Part shown: piece by piece, positions 1 through 5,443 of the stretch
Layout of the letters: the number at the start of each line of letters is the position of its first letter
Position numbering within the stretch: the first letter of the stretch is position 1
NCBI GenBank assembly: GCA_902491915.1
Contig: CABUJL010000080.1
Coordinates: 1 to 8,369 of the forward strand
Reading direction: 5' to 3'
DNA from: an uncultured Collinsella sp.
GTDB taxonomy: Bacteria; Actinomycetota; Coriobacteriia; Coriobacteriales; Coriobacteriaceae
DNA: 8,369 bases
Made by a program: the position numbers and the translations under genes
The notes under the pieces: generated by a model
Databases searched by the model: none
Seen by the model: only the letters and a program-made list of their open reading frames with translations
What the model was told of the DNA's origin: nothing

Positions 1-8
1 TTCTTCAT
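1..8 (-). CDS. 5' end of a gene running off the left edge, probably a PTS component (EIIB-like)
   Basis: Only the first codons are inside the window: read on the minus strand, the start is ATG AAG AA (Met-Lys-Lys or Met-Lys-Asn). It is supported by a very good ribosome binding site, AAGGAGG, five bases upstream of the ATG. It lies downstream of the EIIC gene on the same strand, separated by 161 bases, so it is probably the next gene of the sugar operon. EIIB proteins of the lactose/cellobiose family commonly start with Met-Lys-Lys and are commonly encoded beside EIIC, so EIIB is the most natural guess. EIIA or an unrelated gene is equally allowed by the bases present. Confidence 0.5.
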
Positions 9-13
9 GGTTT

Positions 14-20
14 CCTCCTT
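14..20 (-). promoter_or_regulatory. Ribosome binding site of the truncated gene at the left edge
   Basis: On the minus strand this reads AAGGAGG, a full match to the anti-Shine-Dalgarno core, five bases before the ATG at 8-6. It is the main evidence that a real gene begins at the window edge. Confidence 0.7.
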
Positions 21-109
21 ATAACTGCGCGGCGCGCAGACGACAACTGGTTTTATTCCTTGCGGCTATTGTGCCCACCCCCCTGCATCTTTACACAAGG
101 GAGAGAGCC

Positions 110-140
110 GCGGGCACCGGCACCGCGTACCGGCGCCCGC
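110..140 (-). other. Intercistronic stem-loop after the EIIC gene
   Basis: The 11-base arms 110-120 and 130-140 pair with one A/C mismatch around a 9-base loop, a very GC-rich stem. It lies 29 bases past the EIIC stop codon on the minus strand and before the next gene. No T-run follows it on that strand (the bases after it read GGCTCTCTCCC), so a classical Rho-independent terminator is unlikely. A 3'-end stabiliser or a partial attenuator that sets the ratio of EIIC to the downstream gene fits better. This is inferred from pairing alone. Confidence 0.5.
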
Positions 141-169
141 AAAGGTGAAAGGGACGAACGTTAGGCGTT

Positions 170-1513
170 CTACTCGGCGAGAGTCTCCTGCTTGGCGATT
201 GCCTTCTCGGAAATCTTCATAAAGGGCAGGTAGACGGCCATGCCAATGACAATCTCGAGAGCCTGCCACACGCCAGCGCGCCAGTCAAAGCCCGTAGCGA
301 GCAGGGCATTGATGACGGGAGGCATGGTCCAGGGCACCTGGGCGATGCAGGGGCTGATGATGCCTGCGCAGGTAAGGCCATAGGTGATGCCGATGAACAG
401 GTCGGGAAGAAGGACAAACGGGATCATAAGCGGCAGGTTGTACACGATGGGGTAACCGTAGATAACCGGCTCGTTGATGTTGAACAGACCAGGCAGGATA
501 GCCATCTTGGAAACGGTCTCGGAAGCCTTGTTCTTGGAGAACAGGAGCGTGTCGAGCAGAAGCATGAGGGTGCAGCCCGAGCCGCCGATGAGGGCGAAGC
601 TGTTAACGATCTGCATGTTCATGTAGTGATCGGGCTGGATGGTGCCACCGGCGGCAAAGGTAGCCATGTTGTCGACGATAAGCATGGTCAGGATCGGCTC
701 GACGGTAGCGCCAGAGATGGTGGACTGGTGAATACCGACGCAGAACAGCAGGTTGGCAAGGGTGTAGATGAGGATAACAGCCCACGGACCGGCGTTCATG
801 ATGTTCTTGAGCGGGTTGGAGATGCACGTGGAGATGATGGCGCACAGATCGGTGCCGGCGCACACGGCGAGCAGGGCTGCGGCAAGAGCGAAGATTGCGA
901 GGTTGAGCAGCATCGGGATCATGACGTTGAAGGAGTTGGAGACCGCGGGAGGCACGCCCTCGCCCAGCTTAACCTTGAGCTTCTCGACGCCAGAAATCTT
1001 GATGAAGAGCGAGACGGAGAGCAGAGCGATGATAATGGCCGAGAACAGACCGTTGGTGCCGGTGTTGGCAGTCGAAAGGGCGCCCGTGACCTCGGCGGAG
1101 GTGATCTTGTCGGTGAGCAGCGGGCTCGTGGCGGCAAGCGAGGCGGTGATCTGCTGCGGCATCATGATGACGAAGGCAGAGATGGCGACGACCACGCAAG
1201 CGAGCGGGTTATCGAAACGCTTGTTCTTGGCGAGGCTGTAGCCAATCAATCCGGCCAAGATAATGGCAGAGACATTGAGGGTGCCCAGCGTAATTGCCGA
1301 GCCCCACGTCTGAAGGTTGGCAAGGCCCGCCGCATCGAGCGGGAACAGAGGGAACACGACGTTGTTAATAAGAACCGCGATACCCGCAAGGATATAGAGC
1401 GGCGTGATGGTCGCGAAGGCGTCACGCAGGGAACGCAGGTGAACCTGGTTTCCCACCTTCGCAGAGACCTCGGCAAACTTGTCGAGGAAGCTCTTTCCGT
1501 TGTCACTGGCCAT
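170..1513 (-). CDS. PTS sugar transporter subunit EIIC, lactose/cellobiose (beta-glucoside disaccharide) family
   Basis: This is an integral membrane permease of the phosphoenolpyruvate:sugar phosphotransferase system. It binds a disaccharide outside and releases it inside as EIIB phosphorylates it. At 447 residues it is the usual length for a stand-alone EIIC of the Lac family (EIIC domain, PTS_EIIC). Hydrophobic segments run through most of the protein, for example about residues 35-55, 80-92, 104-120, 155-171, 196-220, 244-262, 355-385 and 416-431. Family signatures visible are GVPPAVSNSF at 186-195, GIHQ at 260-263 and NINEPVIYG at 345-353. By family knowledge His262 and Glu348 correspond to the conserved sugar-contacting residues. 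The family usually has Gly after that His; here it is Gln. The start ATG has AGGAG at 1523-1519, five bases upstream. It follows the GH1 gene on the same strand by 120 bases, so they are probably one operon. No EIIA or EIIB domain is fused. Cellobiose-like substrates are likely, but specificity cannot be read from sequence. Confidence 0.93.
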   Translation of the reverse strand: MASDNGKSFLDKFAEVSAKVGNQVHLRSLRDAFATITPLYILAGIAVLINNVVFPLFPLDAAGLANLQTWGSAITLGTLNVSAIILAGLIGYSLAKNKRFDNPLACVVVAISAFVIMMPQQITASLAATSPLLTDKITSAEVTGALSTANTGTNGLFSAIIIALLSVSLFIKISGVEKLKVKLGEGVPPAVSNSFNVMIPMLLNLAIFALAAALLAVCAGTDLCAIISTCISNPLKNIMNAGPWAVILIYTLANLLFCVGIHQSTISGATVEPILTMLIVDNMATFAAGGTIQPDHYMNMQIVNSFALIGGSGCTLMLLLDTLLFSKNKASETVSKMAILPGLFNINEPVIYGYPIVYNLPLMIPFVLLPDLFIGITYGLTCAGIISPCIAQVPWTMPPVINALLATGFDWRAGVWQALEIVIGMAVYLPFMKISEKAIAKQETLAE

Positions 1514-1595
1514 GATTGCTCCTAACTTTCAAATCCGGCCTTTTCCTATGCGCACGGTGGTCTGTCGCCCTCTGCCACCAGATGTGCCATGTGTT

Positions 1596-1628
1596 GCGCG
1601 CGGCGGCGCGCGGTCTGGGCGTTCGCCC
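1596..1628 (-). other. Two tandem GC-rich hairpins between the GH1 and EIIC genes
   Basis: Just past the GH1 stop codon there are two short hairpins: GGGCG (1617-1621) with CGCCC (1624-1628), and GCGCGC (1596-1601) with GCGCGC (1606-1611). No T-run follows on the minus strand, so they are not convincing terminators. They could shape mRNA processing or stability between the two cistrons. The remaining bases up to the EIIC ribosome binding site show nothing I recognise. Confidence 0.4.
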
Positions 1629-1633
1629 GGTCG

Positions 1634-3034
1634 CTAATCAACCACGTGGGTCGTGGCGACCTGTTTGAGCCAGGCTGCCGACTTCTTAAGGCGGCGCTTG
1701 TAGCCGTCCATGAGATCGACCTCGACAAAGCCATAGCGATTCTTAAAGGCATTGGCCCAAGACCAGTTATCGATGACGGCCCAGTAGTGATAGCCCCGGC
1801 ATTTGGCGCCCTCGGAGATTGCCTTGGCAACCCACTCCAGGTGTTGGCGCACAAAGTCGACTCGGTAGTCATCCTGGATGGTTCCTTCGGCGTCACGGTT
1901 CTTGTATTCGTCCATGATGCCGATGCCGTTCTCGGAAACGAACCACTCAAGATCGGGGTAGTTCTTAGCGCAGTCCATGCCAAAGTCGTAGAGGCCCTGC
2001 GGGTAGATCTCCCAGCCGCGGCTCTTGTTCATGACGGCATCGGGCCACACGTACTCGTCGGCAAAGTGCGGCAGACCGTACTGGTCGATCTTGCTCGCCG
2101 GCGCCTGGACGCGCGTGGGATGGTAGTAGTTGCAGCCAAGCCAGTCAACGACGCCCTGCTTGAGGATCTCCTGGTCACCGGCGCGGAACGGAAGCTTGAC
2201 GCCGCCCTCGGCCAGGCTGTCGAGCACGTCGGCGGGAAGCTCGCCCTTGGTGATAAGGTCGAGCCACCAGCGATTGTTGATGCCGCTGGTCATACGCACG
2301 GCCTCGAGGTCTGCCTCGCTGGGGTTCTCCTTGGTGTAGACCGGGGTGAAGCAGTTGATCATGCCGATCTTGGCATCGGCGCGAACGGCGCCCTTGTCAT
2401 AGGCCTTGCGATAGTTGGCAACAGCCAGCGCGTGCGCCAGCGAAATGTGGTACTGCACGGTGCGAGCACGGTTGAAGTCGTGGAGCTGCGGGAACCACAC
2501 GCCCTCCTGGTAGCGCTGCTCGGGCTCGACGATGGGCTCGTTAAAGGTAAACCAGTACTTGATCTCTTGACCGAACTCGCGGAAGGCGACGTCGGCGTAA
2601 TGCGCGTAGGCCTCGACGACCTCGCGGCTCTCCCAACCGCCACGGTCAAAGAGATAGGTGGGCATATCGAAGTGGTAAAGGTTGACGAACGGCTCCAGGC
2701 CTGCCTCGCGGGAAGCGCGGAACAGCTCGTGGTACCACGCAGCCCCCTCCTCGTTGAGGTTGCCGTCGGCATCGAGCAGGCGGCTCCACTGGATGGAGGT
2801 GCGATAGGTATCCAGGCCCAGGTCCTTCATGATGCGAAGGTCGTCCTTGTACTTGGCCATAAAGTCGTTACCGGCATAGGAACCCACGCGGTTATAGAAC
2901 GAGCCCAGATCCTGCATGGACCAGGTGTCCCACAGGTTCTCGAGCTTGCCGCCCTGGTTCCACTGGCCCTCGGTCTGCGGACCGGACATGGCCGCGCCAA
3001 AGAAAAAGTCGCTGGGCAGCTGATACTGTGCCAT
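1634..3034 (-). CDS. Glycoside hydrolase family 1 enzyme, probably 6-phospho-beta-glucosidase
   Basis: A cytoplasmic retaining glycosidase that would split the 6-phosphorylated beta-disaccharide delivered by the neighbouring PTS into a free sugar and a sugar 6-phosphate. The 466 residues match GH1 length (450-490), with no signal peptide. The N-terminal FFGAAMSGPQTEG (11-23) is the GH1 start signature. Glu166 in WFTFNEP (161-167) is the acid/base and Glu368 in FVSENG (365-370) the nucleophile. Near the C-terminus NWSWANAFKNRYGF (423-436) aligns with the phosphate-binding loop of LacG-type enzymes: Ser425 and Tyr434 are conserved, while the expected Lys is shifted by one (Lys431). This supports a phospho-substrate over a plain glucoside. 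6-phospho-beta-galactosidase cannot be excluded. A TTG at 3037-3035 could add one residue, but GAGGA at 3044-3040 is five bases from the ATG at 3034 and only two from the TTG, so the ATG is chosen. It is the first gene of the minus-strand operon. Confidence 0.93.
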   Translation of the reverse strand: MAQYQLPSDFFFGAAMSGPQTEGQWNQGGKLENLWDTWSMQDLGSFYNRVGSYAGNDFMAKYKDDLRIMKDLGLDTYRTSIQWSRLLDADGNLNEEGAAWYHELFRASREAGLEPFVNLYHFDMPTYLFDRGGWESREVVEAYAHYADVAFREFGQEIKYWFTFNEPIVEPEQRYQEGVWFPQLHDFNRARTVQYHISLAHALAVANYRKAYDKGAVRADAKIGMINCFTPVYTKENPSEADLEAVRMTSGINNRWWLDLITKGELPADVLDSLAEGGVKLPFRAGDQEILKQGVVDWLGCNYYHPTRVQAPASKIDQYGLPHFADEYVWPDAVMNKSRGWEIYPQGLYDFGMDCAKNYPDLEWFVSENGIGIMDEYKNRDAEGTIQDDYRVDFVRQHLEWVAKAISEGAKCRGYHYWAVIDNWSWANAFKNRYGFVEVDLMDGYKRRLKKSAAWLKQVATTHVVD

Positions 3035-3039
3035 CAAAG

Positions 3040-3044
3040 TCCTC
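3040..3044 (-). promoter_or_regulatory. Ribosome binding site that fixes the GH1 start
   Basis: GAGGA on the minus strand lies five bases before the ATG at 3034-3032, a workable spacing. The alternative TTG at 3037-3035 would be only two bases away. Confidence 0.65.
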
Positions 3045-3064
3045 GCTTTCGTGTTCTAGAGCTT

Positions 3065-3162
3065 CCGGTTGGAGACGGGTTTGCTTTGGCAGGTTATCCG
3101 GCGCGGGCGCGCACCGGTCATACCGATATCCAACCTGCCAAAACAAAACCGTCCCCAAACGG
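3065..3162. repeat. Large imperfect inverted repeat (REP/MITE-like) in the leader of the GH1-PTS operon
   Basis: Arms 3065-3095 and 3132-3162 (31 bases each) are inverted copies matching at 27 positions, around a 36-base centre. The centre itself holds CCGG at 3098-3101 and CCGG at 3114-3117 with GC-rich bases between, so the palindrome is nested. Read on the minus strand the right arm contains GGGGACGGTTTTG and both arms share TTTGGCAGGTT. Ends of the GGGGACGG type are, to my knowledge, common on dispersed REP-like palindromes mobilised by Y1 (RAYT) transposases in many bacteria; assigning this copy to that group is inference. It falls between the predicted transcription start (near 3195) and the GH1 start codon, so the mRNA leader should fold into a long hairpin. 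No T-run follows on the minus strand, which argues against an attenuator. Confidence 0.75.
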
Positions 3163-3201
3163 TCAATCCTGGTCTGCTGCAGGATTCCGTTCGTTGCTTA
3201 A

Positions 3202-3229
3202 ACTATAGCGCTCTAATTTTAAAAGTAAA
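3202..3229 (-). promoter_or_regulatory. Predicted sigma-70-type promoter of the GH1-PTS operon
   Basis: On the minus strand a -35-like TTTACT (3229-3224) is followed after 16 bases by a -10 TATAGT (3207-3202), five of six matches to TATAAT. Upstream of the -35, the minus strand at 3252-3233 is almost purely A and G with long A-runs, resembling an UP element. Transcription would start near 3195, giving a leader of about 160 bases. An AAAAGTAA box (3221-3228) overlaps the -35, as expected for a repressor site. Confidence 0.55.
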
Positions 3230-3308
3230 GCGTCTTTTTCTTTTTTCTTTCTCGAACTTCTTAGATAAAAGTAATATGGGTGCCCTGTTGAGGGTTATAC
3301 TTACTTTT
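3221..3308. promoter_or_regulatory. Three AAAAGTAA boxes in the divergent promoter region, candidate operators of the GntR regulator
   Basis: The octamer AAAAGTAA occurs at 3221-3228 and 3267-3274 on the plus strand and at 3301-3308 on the minus strand. The last copy sits in a 16-base partial palindrome at 3297-3312 with outer arms ATAC and GTAT. One box overlaps the -35 of the minus-strand operon and one lies just downstream of a possible -10 of the regulator gene. Self- and neighbour-control by a divergently encoded GntR/HutC protein is common in the family. That this octamer is its binding site is inference. Confidence 0.45.
3296..3301 (+). promoter_or_regulatory. Possible -10 element of the regulator gene
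   Basis: TATACT matches TATAAT at five of six positions and lies 36 bases before the regulator start codon. No convincing -35 is found 16-18 bases upstream, so this is weak. Confidence 0.25.
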
Positions 3309-3337
3309 GTATTCATATAAGTCGGAAAGGAGGTTCC

Positions 3338-4057
3338 ATGATTCCCAAATACGAGGCGATAGCTGCAGATATTCGTCGAAGTATTGAGGATGGCGCTCTT
3401 AAACCGGGCGACAAGCTTCCCACCGTCGTTGAGTTCTGCGAGCTCTATAGCGTTTCAAAAATCACCGTCAAACGAGCTATTGAACAAATCACCGAGGAAG
3501 GTCTTATTACCAGCCGACGCGGATCGGGTACCTACGTTAAGGACACGGCGGGGCTTCCCGGCCAGGCGTTTTTCCAGGGCAAAAACGACCGTGCCCAAGG
3601 CTTTTCATATGAGCACCGCGGGGAGAAGGTGACCTCGGTGGTCTACGATTTCTCGATCGTTAATCCACCAGCGGACATCGCAGCCCAGCTGGGAATTGCC
3701 GAGGATGACTTTGCCTATCACGTCGTGCGCGTGCGTCAGGCCGATGAGAAGCCCATCGTTATCGAGTACACCTACATGCCCCTCGAGCTGATTCCAGGCC
3801 TTAAAAAGAAGGACCTGTACGGATCGGTCTACCGCTTCATCCGCGAGCAATGTGGGCTGAAGATTTCGAGCTTCCACCGTACCATTCGCGCCGTGGCAGC
3901 AACCGAGGAAGAAGCCGAGCGTCTGGACACCAAACCTGGCTCTCCCCTGCTCGAACTCACCCAGATTGGCTTTTTGGACAGCGGCGCCGCCTTTGAGTAT
4001 TCGGTCTCGCGCAACGTTGGCGACCGCTTTGAGTTGCACAACGTAACGTTGGCATAG
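3338..4057 (+). CDS. GntR family (HutC subfamily) transcriptional regulator with UTRA domain
   Basis: A cytoplasmic DNA-binding regulator of 239 residues, the normal length for HutC-type GntR proteins. Residues 1-68 form the winged helix-turn-helix: the family pattern KYEAIAADIRRSIEDG, then LKPGDKLPT, the recognition helix region VSKITVKRAIEQI (39-51) and the wing GLITSRRGSGTYV (55-67). Residues about 85-235 form the UTRA ligand-binding domain, with IVIEYTYMPLELIPGL at 140-155 and the closing strand EYSVSRNVGDRFEL (220-233). Family knowledge says UTRA domains bind small sugars or sugar phosphates that release the protein from DNA. Divergent placement next to a PTS and GH1 operon makes a phosphorylated disaccharide or its product the likely effector. 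The start is fixed by AAAGGAGG at 3326-3333, four bases before the ATG. AAAAGTAA boxes upstream could be its operators. manA follows on the same strand 74 bases later. The ligand and true targets cannot be read from the sequence. Confidence 0.92.
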   Translation: MIPKYEAIAADIRRSIEDGALKPGDKLPTVVEFCELYSVSKITVKRAIEQITEEGLITSRRGSGTYVKDTAGLPGQAFFQGKNDRAQGFSYEHRGEKVTSVVYDFSIVNPPADIAAQLGIAEDDFAYHVVRVRQADEKPIVIEYTYMPLELIPGLKKKDLYGSVYRFIREQCGLKISSFHRTIRAVAATEEEAERLDTKPGSPLLELTQIGFLDSGAAFEYSVSRNVGDRFELHNVTLA

Positions 4058-4070
4058 GTTTTTGTAGTCA

Positions 4071-4110
4071 CGCGGGCGCTCGTTTTGAGCTGTTTTGTGC
4101 AACGCCCGCG
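4071..4110 (+). other. GC-rich stem-loop between the regulator and manA
   Basis: CGCGGGCG (4071-4078) and CGCCCGCG (4103-4110) pair perfectly around a 24-base loop that contains two similar stretches, GTTTTGAGCT and GTTTTGTGCA. No T-run follows, so it is not a standard terminator. It ends nine bases before the manA ribosome binding site and could influence manA translation or stabilise the 3' end of the regulator message. Function is unknown. Confidence 0.45.
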
Positions 4111-4119
4111 CAACATAAT

Positions 4120-4124
4120 GGGGG
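4120..4124 (+). promoter_or_regulatory. Likely manA ribosome binding site
   Basis: GGGGG lies seven bases before the ATG at 4132 but only one base before the in-frame ATG at 4126, so it favours the later start. Confidence 0.45.
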
Positions 4125-4131
4125 TATGAAT

Positions 4132-5064
4132 ATGTCCGATTTGATTAAACTGACGCCGATCTTCCACGAGAAGATCTGGGGTGGCCGCCAGCTCGAAACC
4201 GTATTTGGTTACGACATTCCCGAAGGTCCCATCGGTGAGTGCTGGGCCATCTCGGCCCATCCCAACGGTGACTGCCAGATTGCGGAGGGACCGTACGCCG
4301 GCCACACGCTGTCGTGGCTGTGGGCCGAGCACCGCGAGCTCTTTGGCAACTGCGAGGGCAAGGAGTTCCCGCTGCTCATCAAGATTCTGGACGCCAAGGA
4401 CGACCTTTCGATCCAGATTCATCCCAACGACGAGTACGCCGCCGAGCACGAGAACGGCAGCCTGGGTAAAACCGAGTGTTGGTACGTGCTGGATTGCGAG
4501 CCCGGCGCCACGATCATCGTCGGCCAGCGTGCTAAAGACCGCACTGAGGCCGCACAGATGATCAAGGACGGCCGCTGGGACGACATGCTCAACGTACTAC
4601 CGATCCACAAGGGCGACTTTTTCCAGATTGATTCCGGTACCGTTCACGCCATCAAGGCCGGCACGCTCATTTTGGAAACGCAGCAGTCGAGCGACGTGAC
4701 GTATCGTCTGTACGACTATGATCGCCCGGGCACCGACGGCAAACTGCGCCCGCTGCACATTAAGCAGAGCCTCGACTGCATCGACTTTGACGTCCAGGCC
4801 CCGGTCGATGGTACCGTGACCGCGCCCGAGGTGGACGGCGTGACCGAGCTCGAGTCTAACCCCTGCTACACCGTCGATCGCGTGCGTGTCGACGGCAGCA
4901 AGATCCTCGACCAGCGCTGGCCCTTCATGTGCCTGTCGGTCATCGACGGCGAAGGCACCGTCTGCGGCGACCCCGTCCACAAGGGAAGCCACCTGCTGGC
5001 CCCGAACACCGTCAGCTCCATCGACCTCGAAGGCAAGATGGAACTGATCATCAGCCACCTCTAG
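4132..5064 (+). CDS. manA: Mannose-6-phosphate isomerase, class I
   Basis: A zinc enzyme that interconverts mannose 6-phosphate and fructose 6-phosphate, joining mannose use to glycolysis and supplying mannose for cell-surface sugars. It is 310 residues from this ATG, typical of the short bacterial class I (cupin) form. Visible signatures are KIWGGRQL (14-21), GECWAISAHPNG (35-46), SIQIHPND (93-100), KTECWYVL (113-120), GTVHAI (169-174) and the active-site stretch YRLYDYDR (191-198). By family knowledge the zinc ligands are Gln95, His97, Glu115 and His172, all present, with Arg192 as the catalytic arginine. The C-terminal part (about 245-310) is the second cupin-like domain. An in-frame ATG at 4126 would add two residues, but it is too near the GGGGG ribosome binding site. 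manA follows the GntR regulator and may be co-transcribed; a hairpin lies downstream. It meets the helicase gene tail to tail. The gene appears intact, with ordinary codon use. Confidence 0.93.
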   Translation: MSDLIKLTPIFHEKIWGGRQLETVFGYDIPEGPIGECWAISAHPNGDCQIAEGPYAGHTLSWLWAEHRELFGNCEGKEFPLLIKILDAKDDLSIQIHPNDEYAAEHENGSLGKTECWYVLDCEPGATIIVGQRAKDRTEAAQMIKDGRWDDMLNVLPIHKGDFFQIDSGTVHAIKAGTLILETQQSSDVTYRLYDYDRPGTDGKLRPLHIKQSLDCIDFDVQAPVDGTVTAPEVDGVTELESNPCYTVDRVRVDGSKILDQRWPFMCLSVIDGEGTVCGDPVHKGSHLLAPNTVSSIDLEGKMELIISHL

Positions 5065-5089
5065 GTCGCAGCAACAACCAAAACGCAAC

Positions 5090-5125
5090 AAGGGGCTCCC
5101 CCGTCCACCAACGGAGGAGCCCCCT
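5090..5125 (+). terminator. Transcription terminator hairpin after manA
   Basis: The arms 5092-5104 and 5111-5123 pair over 13 positions with one mismatch around the loop CCACCA, starting 28 bases after the manA stop. The downstream bases are A/T-rich (a TATCCATATATAT stretch) but lack a real T-run. The strong GC-rich stem makes it the most likely manA end, with moderate confidence in intrinsic termination. Confidence 0.6.
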
Positions 5126-5215
5126 ATCCATATATATCAGCCCACCCGGCTCTCCAGATCAAAAAAGCGGACGAGCAGAGCGACGTTCGCAAGCAACGTT
5201 ATCTAAGGACCTGGA

Positions 5216-5327
5216 CGGGCGTATGGGGCAACATCGATCGCGAGTTCCGCACGCAAAGGAGGCCACTTAATGTGGCCTCCGTCTTGCGCAGGACTGCCCG
5301 AGCAGGCGATGTTGCCCCATACGCCCG
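5216..5327. repeat. Nested palindrome with perfect 21-bp outer arms between manA and the helicase gene
   Basis: Positions 5216-5236 and 5307-5327 are perfect inverted copies of 21 bases (the left arm begins CGGGCGTATGGGG). Inside are a 5-base pair match (CGCAA 5252-5256 with TTGCG 5284-5288) and a perfect 9-bp hairpin (5258-5266 with 5272-5280). The unit would fold as one long hairpin of 112 bases in either strand. It lies between convergent genes, where bidirectional terminators and small non-autonomous elements are both common. No clear target-site duplication flanks it. Which role applies is not decided by the sequence. Confidence 0.75.
5258..5280. terminator. Inner hairpin, possible bidirectional terminator
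   Basis: GGAGGCCAC (5258-5266) pairs perfectly with GTGGCCTCC (5272-5280) around the 5-base loop TTAAT. On the minus strand it is followed by TTTGCG, on the plus strand by GTCTTGCG, so U-tracts are short on both sides. Its place about 165 bases past the helicase stop and downstream of manA fits transcription termination for both converging genes. Confidence 0.45.
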
Positions 5328-5443
5328 CCTAGCTGGATGTACGGGTTTTCCAGGTGCGGCAGATCGGCCTGAAAGAGGAGGGCATAGACCTTGAGGTCAT
5401 GCCCGACGATTGAAGGCCGAGGTGCCGTGCCTGGGAAAGCCGC
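5328..5443. other. Intergenic stretch downstream of the helicase gene, no gene recognised
   Basis: Between the nested palindrome and the helicase stop codon no start codon with a ribosome binding site is seen. On the plus strand 5333-5410 is an open stretch with protein-like composition (reading LDVRVFQVRQIGLKEEG and onward, stop at 5411), directly preceded by an in-frame TAG. It could be a decayed gene end, or just a stop-poor high-GC stretch. GACCT/AGGTC at 5387-5398 is a short palindrome within it. Confidence 0.3.

Noticed and set aside
626..1525. Plus-strand open frame (299 codons) opposite the EIIC gene
   Set aside because: The product is extremely rich in Asp, Gly, Arg and Glu, the mirror of membrane-protein codons; no ribosome binding site or domain signature.
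3036..3049. cre-like sequence (CGAAAGCGAGGACT, minus strand) upstream of the GH1 gene
   Set aside because: Matches only the left half of a catabolite-response element, lacks the symmetric right half and overlaps the ribosome binding site; CcpA control is also not assured in this lineage.
3065..3162. Antiterminator/terminator pair (BglG/LicT type) in the operon leader
   Set aside because: No T-run follows the hairpin on the minus strand, no typical RNA antiterminator sequence was recognised, and the nearby regulator is GntR-type, not an antiterminator.
1589..3208. Long plus-strand open frame (539 codons) opposite the GH1 gene
   Set aside because: It is antisense to a gene with intact GH1 motifs; its product is rich in Val, Leu, Gly and Asp/His as expected of a high-GC shadow frame and shows no domain.
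5270..5443. The helicase reading frame stays open for 58 codons after its TAG stop (to a TAA at 5269-5267), suggesting readthrough
   Set aside because: The protein already ends with a complete Tudor-like module; the extension runs into the palindromic element, and long open stretches are expected by chance in stop-poor DNA.
5065..5443. Structured RNA gene (SRP RNA, 6S RNA or riboswitch) in the convergent intergenic region
   Set aside because: None of the conserved sequence elements I know for these RNAs, such as the SRP GGAAGCAGC loop, is present; the folding is explained by simple inverted repeats.
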